NCBI GenBank assembly: GCA_016714015.1
Contig: JADJNZ010000004.1
Coordinates: forward strand, 372,001-436,000
Length of the DNA: 64,000 nucleotides
Source of the DNA: Gemmatimonadota bacterium
GTDB lineage: Bacteria; Gemmatimonadota; Gemmatimonadetes; Gemmatimonadales; Gemmatimonadaceae
Direction of reading: 5' to 3'
Part shown: in pieces, positions 23,812 through 34,600 of the stretch
Layout: every line of letters starts with the position of its first letter
Position numbering within the stretch: position 1 is the first letter of the stretch
Translations under genes and position numbers: made by a program
Notes under the pieces: model-generated
What the model was told of the DNA's origin: nothing
What the model saw: only the letters and a program-made list of their open reading frames with translations
Database searches by the model: none

Positions 23812-25349
23812 TGCGCCGCGTGCTGCTCGCGGTGCTGTGGGTCCTCGGTGCCCGTGCGCTCGACGCACAGGCCCCGCGGCCGACCGTCGTCGTGCAGATC
23901 GCGGGGGCGAACGTCTATCTGAGCGTCGGCGCCGACTCGGGCGTCGTCACCGGCGACACGGTCGCGGTACGCAAGCGCGCCGATGCCGCGCCGGTGGGGG
24001 CACTGACGGTCGTCTCCGCGACGCGCACGCGCTCGGTGCTGACCTTCGCTGGCACCCCGTTCCCGGTGACGCGCGGCGACACGCTGTTCATCTCGGCCCG
24101 TCCCCGCGACGCGGTGACGGGGATGCCCGCGCCTGTCGCGATGGCGGCCACCCGCCCGCGCGCTCCGCCGGCGGTGGCGAGCGGGCCGCGCGTGGATGGC
24201 GCGGTGGCCCTGGAGATGTACGGCTCGCACAGCGAGACCGTCGGCCTGGGCGCCGACCCCATCCGCACCACGCGCGACATCGGCATGCCTGCCGTGCGGT
24301 TCAACACGATGGTCTCGGGCGACCGGACGCGCTTCCGCCTGAGCATGCGCGCGCAGCAGCGCACGGGACCGACGAGCGTGTGGGACCGCTCGACGCGCAT
24401 CCGCGTCTACGAGGCGCGGCTCGAGCGCTCGATCGGCACCGCGCGCCTCACCATGGGTCGCTTCTACTCCGATTTCGACCATCAGAGCGCCTTCTGGGAC
24501 GGCGCCAGCGTGCGCTTCGGCGACGGGCGCGGCGTGAGCGCCGGCGTGGCGGCGGGCTTCGAGCCCGAGCGCGGCAACGAGGAGATCACCTTCACGCGCC
24601 CCAAGGCCGCGGCGTTCGTCGGCACGCGGCACACGCGCGGCCGGATGGACCTCATCACCGACTTCGCGGTGACGCAGACGATGCCGAAGGACCGGACGCA
24701 GTGGCGCGCGGGGGCTGACCTCGCGGTGCACCTGCGCGTGGGGCGCTTCTCGCTCTCGCAGGACCTCGAGGCGACGCCGCCGACGGCGATGGGGCGCTGG
24801 GGGATCTCGCGCTTCGTCACGCGCCTGTCGTTGCCCGCGGGTCCGCGCGGGACGCTCTACGCGACCGCGGTGAGCGATCGCTTCTCGCCGCTCGACACCA
24901 CGATCCTCGCCGCCTTCACGCGGCGCGAACGGCTCACCTCCGGCTTCAGCATGTCGCTCGCCAACGGGAGCTACGTCGACTTCAACGCGTCGATCAACGA
25001 CCCGAGCGGCGACCAGCGGGGGACCGCGGCGGGCGCGACCGTCTCGGTGCCGCGTGCGATCGGCGCCGGGACCTTCGCCTTCCACACGAGCTGGTTCGAC
25101 GACGGACGCGGCTCCGGGCTCCTCGCGAGCCCCTCGTTCGAGTACCGCCTGGGCCAGTCGCGCCTGCGTGGCGGCTACCAGTTCTACTCGGTCACGCAGC
25201 CGGCGTACACGATGCAGACCCACGGCATCGACTTCCGGCTCTGGAAGCCGTTCGGCGACCGGATCAACGGGATCCTGCAGGTGACCGAGCGCGTGGGCCA
25301 CAACATGACCAGCACGACGGTCTTCACGAGCTTCGAGGTGCGGTTCTGA
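23811..25349 (+). CDS. Outer-membrane beta-barrel of the cytochrome operon
   Basis: The 512-residue product has a Sec signal (MRRVLLAVLWVLGARALDAQ), then a small beta domain of about 80 residues containing SVGADSGVVTGDTVAVRK. A long series of alternating amphipathic strands follows and ends in the aromatic terminus FEVRF expected of outer-membrane porins. Its place between multihaem cytochromes and a redox enzyme, with TGATG overlaps on both sides, suggests it sheathes a cytochrome in the outer membrane in the manner of MtrB or OmbB. No sequence signature proves that relation; a Gemmatimonadota-type barrel with another function is the alternative. Confidence 0.75.
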   Translation: MRRVLLAVLWVLGARALDAQAPRPTVVVQIAGANVYLSVGADSGVVTGDTVAVRKRADAAPVGALTVVSATRTRSVLTFAGTPFPVTRGDTLFISARPRDAVTGMPAPVAMAATRPRAPPAVASGPRVDGAVALEMYGSHSETVGLGADPIRTTRDIGMPAVRFNTMVSGDRTRFRLSMRAQQRTGPTSVWDRSTRIRVYEARLERSIGTARLTMGRFYSDFDHQSAFWDGASVRFGDGRGVSAGVAAGFEPERGNEEITFTRPKAAAFVGTRHTRGRMDLITDFAVTQTMPKDRTQWRAGADLAVHLRVGRFSLSQDLEATPPTAMGRWGISRFVTRLSLPAGPRGTLYATAVSDRFSPLDTTILAAFTRRERLTSGFSMSLANGSYVDFNASINDPSGDQRGTAAGATVSVPRAIGAGTFAFHTSWFDDGRGSGLLASPSFEYRLGQSRLRGGYQFYSVTQPAYTMQTHGIDFRLWKPFGDRINGILQVTERVGHNMTSTTVFTSFEVRF

Positions 25350-26668
25350 TGGACGAGACGATGCTCCTCTACGGCATCGCCGTGGTGCTCATCGGCGGGA
25401 TCATGACGCCGTTCATCCTGCGCTCGCGGCGGCAGGAGCGGGTGGCCGAGGAGGCCGAGGCCGAGGCGAAGGAACTGGGGCTCGACGAACCGGCGACGCT
25501 GCATCCGGTGGTCGACGTGACGCGCTGCATCAGCACCGGCAGCTGCATCGACGTCTGCCCCGAGGGCGACGTGCTGGTGATGAAGAACGGCCAGGCGCAT
25601 CCGGTGCAGCCGGCCTGCTGCGTGGGGCATGGGCTCTGCGAACGGAGCTGCCCGGTGGACGCGATCCAGCTCGTCTTCGGCACGTCGAAGCGCGGCGTGG
25701 ACCTGCCGCGCATCAAGGGGAACTTCGAGTCGAACGTGCCAGGGCTCTACATCGTGGGCGAGCTCGCGGGGATGGGGCTCATCCGCAACGCGTTCGAGCA
25801 GGGGAAGCAGGTGGTGGACAACATCATCAAGGAAGGGTCGATCTCCAACGAGGCGGGAGCGGCCGACATCCTGGTGGTGGGGTGCGGTCCCGCGGGGCTC
25901 GCGACGTCGCTCTACGCGATGGAGCGCGGGCTCGGCCTCACGACGATCGAGCGCGAGGACATCGGCGGCACGGTGCGGCTCTTCCCGCGCAAGAAGCTCG
26001 TGATGACGCGGCCGCTCTCGGTGCCGGGCTATGGCCGGCTCACGGGGCCGGAGATCATCAAGGAGCGGCTCATCGACATCTGGGGCGACATCGTCCACAA
26101 GTCGGGGCTCACGGTGAACACGCAGGAGGGCGCGGATCGCGTGGTCGCGCGCGACGGCGGATTCGATGTCTTCACGGGGCAGGGGATGTACCGCGCGAAG
26201 CGGGTCGTGCTCGCGATCGGCCGCCGCGGCACGCCGCGCAAGCTCAGCATCCCGGGCGAGGAGCTGCCCAAGGTGCTTTACCATCTGGCCGAGGCCGAGG
26301 CGTACAACCGCGACCGGATCATCGTCGTCGGCGGTGGCGACTCGGCGATCGAGGCGGCGCTCGCGCTCTCGGCGCAGCCGGGGAACACGGTGCAGCTCTC
26401 GTATCGCGGCGACAAGTTCGCGCGCCTCAAGCCGGCCAACCGTTCGCGCATCGACAAGGCGATCCAGGCGGGGCAGGTGGAGGTGCTCTACAAGACGACG
26501 CTGCAGGAGATCGGGCGCACCGAGGTGCGGTACCGTGACGAGATCAAGGGCGCGGACGTCGTGGTGGAGAACGACTTCGTGTTCGTCTTCGCCGGTGGCG
26601 AGCTCCCGACGGCCTTCCTGCAGTCGTGCGGCGTGGCGATCGACACGAAGTTCGGCGCGCCGCGCTAG
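25349..26668 (+). CDS. Membrane-tethered Fe-S/FAD pyridine-nucleotide oxidoreductase
   Basis: The 439-residue protein has an N-terminal span (LLYGIAVVLIGGIMTPFIL) and a charged linker. A ferredoxin-like domain follows with motifs C60-x5-C66-x3-C70-P and C91-x5-C97-x3-C101-P, plus C90. A thioredoxin-reductase-like module comes last, with an FAD Rossmann motif DILVVGCGPAGLATSLYA (about 173-190) and an NAD(P) motif IIVVGGGDSAIEAALAL (about 325). Position suggests electron exchange between NAD(P)H or ferredoxin and the cytochrome b. Each Fe-S motif lacks the second Cys of the usual CxxCxxC, with Thr or His there; I believe this is a feature of the family but it leaves cluster type open. Confidence 0.82.
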   Translation: MDETMLLYGIAVVLIGGIMTPFILRSRRQERVAEEAEAEAKELGLDEPATLHPVVDVTRCISTGSCIDVCPEGDVLVMKNGQAHPVQPACCVGHGLCERSCPVDAIQLVFGTSKRGVDLPRIKGNFESNVPGLYIVGELAGMGLIRNAFEQGKQVVDNIIKEGSISNEAGAADILVVGCGPAGLATSLYAMERGLGLTTIEREDIGGTVRLFPRKKLVMTRPLSVPGYGRLTGPEIIKERLIDIWGDIVHKSGLTVNTQEGADRVVARDGGFDVFTGQGMYRAKRVVLAIGRRGTPRKLSIPGEELPKVLYHLAEAEAYNRDRIIVVGGGDSAIEAALALSAQPGNTVQLSYRGDKFARLKPANRSRIDKAIQAGQVEVLYKTTLQEIGRTEVRYRDEIKGADVVVENDFVFVFAGGELPTAFLQSCGVAIDTKFGAPR

Positions 26669-26727
26669 CCGCGGCGCATCGCTCCCCGCGCGTCTCCGCC
26701 GTACCCCTTCTCGCGACCTCGAACGTC

Positions 26728-27486
26728 ATGGCGACCCCCAAGTTCTGCCGGCACTGCGGCACCCCGCTCACGCCCAACGCGCGCTTCTGCGCCAACTGCG
26801 GCAACACGCTCGACGCGACCGCGGCGGCGTCGGCACCCGCCGCCGGCGCGCCGGCGCCCGCGGGTGGCGCGGTGATGGTGAGCCTCGCGACGCTCGTGCC
26901 CTGGTTCGTGCTCTCCTCGCTGATGCTCGTCGGCGTGGGCTACGTGATCGGCACGCGGAGCGCGCCGGCCTCGGCGGCGGTCGCGGCCGGGGGCGCCCCG
27001 TTCGCGCAGGACCCGTCGATCATCGCCGCGCCGGACATCTCGTCGCTCTCGCCCGAGGAGCGCGTCGATCGCCTGTTCAATCGCGTGATGGCGCTCGCCG
27101 CGGCGGGGCAGCAGGACTCGGTGGAGTTCTTCGCGCCGATGGCGATCAACGCCCTCGCCGCGCTCATGCCGCTCGATGAGCACCGGCGCTACGATCTCGG
27201 GCTGATCAGCCTCGCGGCCGGCGACCCCGCGGCGGCGCGCGCGCAGGCGGACACCATCCTCAAGGCACAGCCGACGCACCTGCTCGGCCTCTCGCTCGGC
27301 ATGCGCGCGGCGACGGCGCAGGGGCGCACCGCCGATGCGAAGGCCCTCGGCACCAAGCTCACCGCCTCGGCGGCGAGCGAGCGGGCGAAGGGGAAGCGCG
27401 AGTACACCGACCATGCGCCGGACATCACCGAGGCGCTCGACGAAGCGGCGGGGCGGCGGACGAACCCCATCGCGCGCCCGCGCTGA
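26728..27486 (+). CDS. Zinc-ribbon membrane protein with helical C-terminus
   Basis: The 252-residue protein begins with a zinc ribbon (C7-R-H-C10 and C21-A-N-C24), then an Ala/Pro linker, one membrane span (about 51-75) and an extracytoplasmic region. The latter looks like TPR-type helices (YDLGLISLAAGDPAAARAQA, LLGLSLGMRAATAQGR). It follows the Fe-S/FAD gene after 59 bases on the same strand and precedes a strong terminator, so it may be the last gene of the cytochrome operon, perhaps helping assembly. That role is inferred only from position. The start ATG at 26728 begins exactly at the ribbon. Confidence 0.7.
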   Translation: MATPKFCRHCGTPLTPNARFCANCGNTLDATAAASAPAAGAPAPAGGAVMVSLATLVPWFVLSSLMLVGVGYVIGTRSAPASAAVAAGGAPFAQDPSIIAAPDISSLSPEERVDRLFNRVMALAAAGQQDSVEFFAPMAINALAALMPLDEHRRYDLGLISLAAGDPAAARAQADTILKAQPTHLLGLSLGMRAATAQGRTADAKALGTKLTASAASERAKGKREYTDHAPDITEALDEAAGRRTNPIARPR

Positions 27487-27508
27487 GCGTCTTCGACGAC
27501 GCGATGAC

Positions 27509-27545
27509 GAGAGGGGCGGCGCCGCGATGCGGCGCCGCCCCTCTC
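27509..27545. terminator. Perfect 17-bp-stem terminator hairpin
   Basis: The arms GAGAGGGGCGGCGCCGC and GCGGCGCCGCCCCTCTC pair without mismatch around a GAT loop, between the convergent zinc-ribbon and lipoprotein genes. There is no clear U-run on either strand. It likely ends the cytochrome operon and serves both strands. Confidence 0.85.
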
Positions 27546-27567
27546 GCTTCGACCGGACGAGCGTCCG

Positions 27568-28446
27568 TTACTGCCGCACGACGAAGTTGTCGAGCACGCC
27601 GACGCCCTCGAAGCCGACGTAGCGCGGCGGGGCCATCGTGAACGGGTAGGTGCCGATGGTCTCGCCGTTCACGCGGAGCGTGACCGTCTGCGCGACCGGG
27701 TCATAGCGCAGCGCGATGGGATCCCAGCCGGAGACGCCGCCGCGGCCGGTGGCGAGCACCGGACCGGACATACCGTTGGTGCGGAGCTCGTACTGCAGGT
27801 CACCGCCGTCGAGCGGATCGGTCATGCGGATCCAGATGGGCGCCGAGGTGGCGAGGTTGCTGAGGAGGATGCTGGAGTTGGTGAAGCCGAGGCCGATGTA
27901 GGCGCCCGGGATCGGGGCGACCCAGGTGTCGATGCTCACCTCGTACGCGGTGGACGGGGCGCGGAAGGGCTGGAGCGCCGCCGGGTACTCGGTGACCGCG
28001 TCGAACCACTCGGAGGAGATGCAGCCGTTGCCGTAGGTGAGCTGGAGCGGCGCGGGGAGCGTCTCGTACGGGTCGTCGGTGCAGGCGGCGATCTTCCAGG
28101 TCTGGTCGCCGTTGGGGGTCATCCACTGCGCGTTCTTCGAGCCGGGCCACTCGAGCCAGAAGCCGCCGATCGTCGTGTGGATGTAGGTCTCGCGGAGCGT
28201 GCCCTTTCCGCCGTGGGGGCGGAGGAGGTCGGCCTGGCCGAACGACTCGCGCAGGAGGACGCCGGGGGCGGGGGCGGTGGTCGGGAGGATCTGCGGGACC
28301 GGCGTGGTGGTGCCGCCACCGCCGCCGCTGGCACCCTTGGCGAGTGCCGACGAGGAGGCGCTCGAGAGATCGGGCGACGTGGAGCTCACATCGTTGCAGG
28401 CGGCGAGGATGAGCGTGACGGCGAGCAGGGCAGCGAGCTTTCGCAT
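27568..28446 (-). CDS. Secreted lipoprotein with LamG-like fold
   Basis: The 292-residue product has a lipoprotein signal with lipobox LAAC (Cys 17) and a Ser/Gly/Thr-rich linker (ALAKGASGGGGGTTTPVPQ). A beta-rich domain follows with YEVSIDTWVAPIPGAYIGLGF and ALRYDPVAQTVTLRVNGETIG. The latter resembles concanavalin-like/LamG jelly-roll domains that bind carbohydrate or act as surface modules. No catalytic residues can be assigned. It is monocistronic, with a terminator on the 3' side and a palindrome 91 bases before its start. Confidence 0.65.
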   Translation of the reverse strand: MRKLAALLAVTLILAACNDVSSTSPDLSSASSSALAKGASGGGGGTTTPVPQILPTTAPAPGVLLRESFGQADLLRPHGGKGTLRETYIHTTIGGFWLEWPGSKNAQWMTPNGDQTWKIAACTDDPYETLPAPLQLTYGNGCISSEWFDAVTEYPAALQPFRAPSTAYEVSIDTWVAPIPGAYIGLGFTNSSILLSNLATSAPIWIRMTDPLDGGDLQYELRTNGMSGPVLATGRGGVSGWDPIALRYDPVAQTVTLRVNGETIGTYPFTMAPPRYVGFEGVGVLDNFVVRQ

Positions 28447-28536
28447 CGGCGGTGGGGCTGAGGTAGTGAAGGGGGCTGGATCGCTCGATCCGGCGATACT
28501 TCACTAGGCAACCTTGGTGCCGTCCTACCCGTGTCG

Positions 28537-28550
28537 GACAACTCGTTGTC
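28537..28550. promoter_or_regulatory. Palindrome GACAAC-TC-GTTGTC
   Basis: A perfect six-base inverted repeat with a two-base centre lies 91 bases upstream of the LamG-like lipoprotein gene. It is long enough to be a dimeric repressor or activator site; the regulator is unknown. Confidence 0.35.
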
Positions 28551-28562
28551 ATGGAACGATAT

Positions 28563-28588
28563 AGGCCGCCGGCGGGTGCCGGCGGCCT
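28563..28588 (-). terminator. Hairpin terminator of the giant lipoprotein gene
   Basis: An 11-bp perfect stem, AGGCCGCCGGC with GCCGGCGGCCT, around a four-base loop lies 50 bases past the stop codon of the minus-strand giant gene. On that strand it is followed by TATATCGTT, slightly T-rich. Confidence 0.65.
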
Positions 28589-28637
28589 CTATCAATTGAT
28601 TCCAGCGGTAGAACGAAGCGTTACAGCCGCGGCCTCG

Positions 28638-31600
28638 TCATGGCGTCACGGTGACCGTCACCGTTCCGGCCGTGGTCGCCGCGAGCAGGCTCGCGTGCGA
28701 GACCTGCACCGTGCTCGTGCCCGCGGTGAGATACCGGAACGCGACGCCGCCGAGGGCGACGGTGGCGGGGGAGACGGAAGCCCCGGCGGGGATCTGCACC
28801 GTGAGCGTGCCGGCGGTGAGGGCCGTCGTGGTGAGGGTGCCGACCGCAGGAGCGCTCGAGGTGAGCGTGACCGTGAGGGGCGCGACACCGAAGCGGACCG
28901 ACTGCGTGGTGGTGAGCGTCGCGTTGGTCGCGTTGGGGATGCCGACGCGCACCGCGAAGGCGTCATCGGCACCGCCCGCGGCGCGCGAGGCGACGAGTCC
29001 GCTGATGTCGAGGCGCGGGGCGACGACGGTCGCGGTCTGGACGCCGGCGGTGTGTCCGACCGCCAGCGCGGTGAGGGTCGGCGCGCCGGTCGTGCCCTCG
29101 ACGCCGGCGACCACATAGCTGAACGCGGTGACGCCGTCGGCGACGGCGATCACGATCGAGTCGCTCGCGAGTTCGGTCGCGTTGCGCGCGACTAGCACGC
29201 GGCTCGGGTCGTTGCTGCGGATCACGACGGTGGTGCCGCCGTGCTGGAGTCCGCTGAGCGAACCGGTCGCGGCGACCTGGAGTCCGGCGCCGACGGTCGG
29301 GATCGCGGCGAGCGTGACGGTCGGTGCGGTGACGGTGACCGTCTGCACGCCGTTGGTGCTCATGGTCGGCAGCGTCGGATGCGTGGCGCGCACGACCGTG
29401 GTGCCGGCGGACAGATACCGCATCGCCACGCCTCCGGTGGCGACCGACGTCGGGGAGACGGCGGACGCGCCGACGATCTCGACGGTGACGGTGTCGTCCA
29501 CGAGCGCGGTGGTGACGAGGGTGCCGACTGCCGCATTGGCGCTGCTGAGCGTCACGACGAGCGGCGCCGCCCCCGCGCGCCGCGCCTGCGTCACGTTCAG
29601 TGCGGTGCTGTTGGGGAGCGGGATGCCGACCTGCACCTGGAAGACGTCGTCGGCCCCGAAGGCGGTGCGACTGGCGACGAGGCCATTGAGCTGGATCGCC
29701 GAGGGCACGACGGTGACGGTCGCGACATCCTGCGTGAAGCCGACGGCGCTCGCGGTGATGCTCGCGGTGCCGGTCACGCCATCCTCGGCGGCGACGATGT
29801 ACGAGAAGCTCGCGGCGCCGTTGGCGAGCGGGATGACGATCGAGTCGGTCGCGGCGACCGTCGCCGACGCGGAGACGCGCACGAGCGCCGGATTGGAACT
29901 GCGGATGACGAGGTCGATCCCGCCGTGCTGCGCGGCGTTCAGGCTGCCGCTCGCCCCCACCTGGAGGCCGGCGCCGACGTTCGTGATGGCGTTGAGCGTG
30001 AGCGCCGGCGCAGTGACGGTCACGGTGGTGCCGAGCGCGCCGGCGACGTTGCGGAAGCCGGGCACCTCGACGTTGATGACCGTGGTGCCGGTGGTGAGCG
30101 GCTGGACGGCCACGCCGCCGAGCGCGACGGTGGTCGGCGTGGTGCGCTGGCCTGATGCGAAATCCACGGTGACGGTGTCACCCGTGCGCGCGGTGGACAC
30201 GAGTTGCGCCACGGTCGAGGTCGCGCTCGTGACCGTCGCGGTGATCGGGGCACTCCCGAACCGGCGCGCGTCGGCGGACCAGATCTGCGTGCCGGCCGGG
30301 GAGACCGGCGTGCCGACGGTGACGGTGAACGGATCGTCCGCGGCGAGGGTGGTCATCGCGGTGAGGAGCCCGCTGTACTCGACGACGCCCTGCCAGACGC
30401 GCTGCTCGCCGCTGCCCGACGCGTAGCCGGGGCTCGTCGCGGAGAGGAGCACGGTGTCGGCGATGATGCCGTCGGCGCCCTGGACGACGAAGCTCGCGGT
30501 GGTGGCGCCCTGCGGGATGGTGACGACGAGCGTGTCGGTGCCGAGCGTGGTCGCGTTGGGCGCGAACTGCACGACGCCGAGCCGGTCGGCGGTGATGGTG
30601 ACGGGCACGCCGCCGGCCGGCGCAGGCGCGGAGAGTCCGACCGTGCGGGAGCGCTGGAGCCCTGAGCCGATGTAATCGTTGGCGAGGGTGAGCGCGGTGG
30701 AGTTGACGGTGACGGTGGCGGTCGCGCCGGCGAGGGCGCGCATGCCGGCGCCGGGGATCGTCGCGCGCACCTGCGTGGTGCCGGCGGCGAGATAGCGGAA
30801 GGCGACGCCGCCCGCGGCGACCGACGTGGGCGTGTTCGAGACCCCGGGCACGATCGGCACCACGACCGAGTCGGCGAGCACGGGGCCGGTGCGCACGAGG
30901 GTGCCGGTGGCGGGCGTGCTGTTCACGATGCTGACGTCGAGCGGCGGGGCGCCGGCACGGCGGTCATCGGCCGACCAGATGGAGGTGCCGGCCGCGGAGT
31001 TCGGCGATCCGAGCGACACGAAGAACGCATCGTCGGCGGTGAGCGGCGTGCCGCTCGCGTTGAGTCCGGAGAACGCATAGACGGCCGCCCACACGCGCTG
31101 CATCGCGGTCGCGGTGGTGAAGCCCGGCGCGGTCGCGGTCAGCACCACGCTGTCCTGCGCGATGCCGTCGGCGGCCTGCACGTAGAAGCTCGCCGATGTC
31201 TGGCCTTCGGGGACGACGACGACGAGCGTGTCGACGCCGGCCGTGGTGGCGTTGGGCGCGAACTGCACCAGGCCCGTCCTGGCCGCGGTGATGGTGATCG
31301 GCGTGCCACCGGCCGGCGCGGGCGCCGACGGGGTCGAGATGGTCCGCGCGCGCTGCAGGCCGGAGCCGAGGTAGTCGGCGGCGAGCGTGAGCGCGGCCTG
31401 CGTGATCGTCACCGTGCCGCTGGCCGCGGTGAGCGCGCGCGAGCCCGGCACGAGCGTGCTGATGGTGGCCGTGCCCGTCGCGAGGGGACGCACCGCGACG
31501 CCGCCGGCGGCGACCGTCGTCGGCGTCGTGTTCACGCCTTCGGCGATGAGCGCGACGACCGAGTCGGCGGTACGCGCCGACGTGACGAGCGTCGCGATCC

Positions 31601-34600
31601 CCGGGGCGCCGTTGAGGAACGAGACGGCGATCGGTCCGCCACCCACGCGCACGTCATCCGCGTTCCAGATGCTCGTGCCGGCGGGCGTCAACGGCGTGCC
31701 GATGCTGACGTAGACCGCGTCGTCGATCGCCGCCGGATTGGTCGCGACGTCGAGCCCGGTGAGCTGGAAGACCGGTTGGAAGACCGTGACGTTGAAGACG
31801 TGCGTGACGAATCCGGGCGCCTCGAGGCGCACGGCGATCGTGTCCGCGACGCGGCCGGTGGGGATGGCGCTGATGACGAGCGGGATCGACGTCGCGCCCG
31901 GAAGGATGACGGTGTCGTACGAGCCCGTGCCCGCCGCGGAGACGCTCGGCGAGACGAGCACGATGCTGCTGTCGAGGCTCGTGACGCGGACGGTGACGCC
32001 GCCATGGTTGGCCGCCGTCAGCGACGCGCCGATGTTGCGCTGCAGGCCATGCCCGAGCGTGGAGGCGACGCGGGTGAAGGTCGGCGCGATCGCCATGTTC
32101 ACCGTGATGCTGTCGGTGACGAAGCCGATCGGACCCGAGACGACGATCCGCGTGCTGCAGGGCAGGGCGGCCGTGCCGCCGTAGCTCAGCGCGACGTTCG
32201 TGCTCACGAGACCGGCGTCGATCGTGCCGGTGGCGGGGGCGACGGCGCAGGTCGCGTCGCGCGACGTGAAGTCGAGCGCGATGCCACCGGCCGGCGCGGC
32301 GACGGGCGTGCCGCCGCTCTCGAGCCGGACCGTCGCGACGCCGCCGAAGGTCGCGTTCGCGGCGGCCGTGGTCGCGGTGAACGCGAGCTCCGCCGCCACG
32401 CGGACGGTGCTCACGTCCTGCGCGTAGTTCGGGTTGCTGGCGGTGAATGTCACGGTCCCGAGCGCGAGCCCTTCGATGGTCGCGTTCACCGACGACGTGC
32501 CGGCCGCGATGATGACCGAGTCGACGGCGGGGCGCGCGATGGCCGGGTCGGAACTCACGACCTTCACGACCGCCCCTCCGGCCGGTGCCGGCGTGGAGAT
32601 CTGCACCGGCAGCGTCGTCGTCTGCGCGAGCGGCACGGTGAGCGACGGCGGCAGTGAGATGAGGTTGAGCGAGACGGGCACGACGAGCGTGTCGGGCGCG
32701 TAGCCGGGCGCCGTGGCGACGACCGTCGCGTTGCCGATCGTGAGGCCGCTGAGCGCGATCGTGCGCAGCGTCTGGCCGGCGGTGAAGTCCACGCTGCCCG
32801 GCGGCGCGATGTCGAGCACCGCCGGCGCCTGATTCGCGAGCGTCACGGTGAGCCCGCCGACCGGCGCGGGCTGCAGGAGCTGCACGTTGAGCGTGCCGGC
32901 GCGTTCGAAGCCGACGACGTTGGAGCCGGCGACGGCGAGAACGATCGCCGGCGGCGGGAGGGTGCCGGTCGCGGTGAGCGTGAGCGCGGGGACCCCCGCG
33001 ACGTTCGCGGTGATGCTGTTGGCGCCCGGCGTCGCGCCGAGCGTCCAGCTGCCGAGCGCGGCCTCGCCGTTGGCGTTGGTCGTCGCCGTCGTGCCGGTGA
33101 GCGCCCCGCCGCCGGACACGACCGCGAAGGTCACCGTCGCGCCGACGCTCGGCGCGGCGAGCGCGTCGGTGACGCGCACGACGATCGGGGACGCGAGCGC
33201 CTGTGAGACGAAGCCCGTCTGCGCATCACCGCTGACGACGGTGAGCGCGGCGGGGCCGGCGCTGCCGACGTCGAAGCTCGTGGTGGTGTCGCTCGCGAGT
33301 CCGGCCGCGCTCGCGACGAGCGTGTAGCCCGAGCCCACCGCGCCGATGCTCACGCCGGGGAAGGTCGCGACGCCGTTGACCGCCGCGACCCGGAGCGTGC
33401 CGGAGAGCGTGCCGGCGCCGGGGTTCTCGCCGAACGCGATGGTGACCGAATCGGTGAAGGCGGGGACGGGCACACCGACCGCGTCGCGCGCCTCGACGCG
33501 GAGTGCCGGCGCGAGGGTGACGCCCACCACCTGCGCCGCCGACGGCTGCTGCGTGATGACGAGTTGCGTGGCGACGAGCGGCGGCTCGCTCGCCGTCGCG
33601 GTGACGACGAGATCGGGGACGCCGGTGGCGCGCACGGTGACGCTCTGCGCGCCGACCGTGGCGCCGAGGGTCCAGGCGAAGCGAATGTCGCCCGCCGCGT
33701 CTGTGACGATGGTGTCGGTGGAGACCGCACCGCCGCCGGTGGTGACGGAGACGGTGAGAGGGACGCCGACGAGCGCGAGGCCGTCGGTGGCGAGGAGGCG
33801 GACGCGCACCGAGTCGGCGAGCGACGCCCCCGCGGTGGCCGACTGCGCCCCGCCGGCGATGGCGACGAGCGCGCCGGCGCGCGGCACGATGATCACGACG
33901 GCGGTGTCGGGTGCGCTGCCCGCCGCGAGCTCGGCGGTGATGCGCGCGATGCCGCGCGGCTCGCGCGCGAGCGCGGCGGCGGTGGCGATCGCCGGCACGA
34001 CGACCCGGGACGTGTCCAACGAGCGATAGACGATGGGCGCGGTGACGACCGTGGCCTGCGCGTCGCGGGCGATGGCGACGAAGGCGAACGGGGCCCCCGC
34101 GAGCACGTTGATCGTGTCCGGCAAGAGTTGCACCGAGACGGCGGTCGCGCCGGGGCCGGTATACGTGAGCGGGACGGGCACCTCGGCCGGCGGTTCGCTG
34201 CTCGACCCCTGCGGCACGGCGAGCACGCTCACGGGACCGCCGCGGAAGACGGTGTCGCCCGCGGTGTTCAGGTACGCGAGGTTCAGCGCGAGCGGCTCCC
34301 CTTCGGTGCTGCTGCCCTGCAACGGGACGCGGAGGTCGAGCGCGACGCTGTCCACGCCGGCGGCGAACTGCACGAGGCGATCGATCGCGACGGCGCCGTT
34401 GCTGCGACGGAGCACGACCCGGATCCGGTCGAACGCGACGACCGATCCGGCGCCCTCGGCGACATGCGCGAGGGCGCCGGGGAACTGGCCGACGAAGCTG
34501 ATGTTGCGCGCCAGCCGGACGCCGCCGGGGCCGGTGACCTCACGACCGCACGAGAGGACCGAGAGGACGAGACCGAGACCGACGAGCGCGAAGCGGCGCA

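Noticed and set aside
20987..25349. Direct equivalence to MtrCAB
   Set aside because: Neither cytochrome has ten haems or a lipobox, and no clear surface-exposed MtrC-like lipoprotein is encoded. Only the general plan is shared.
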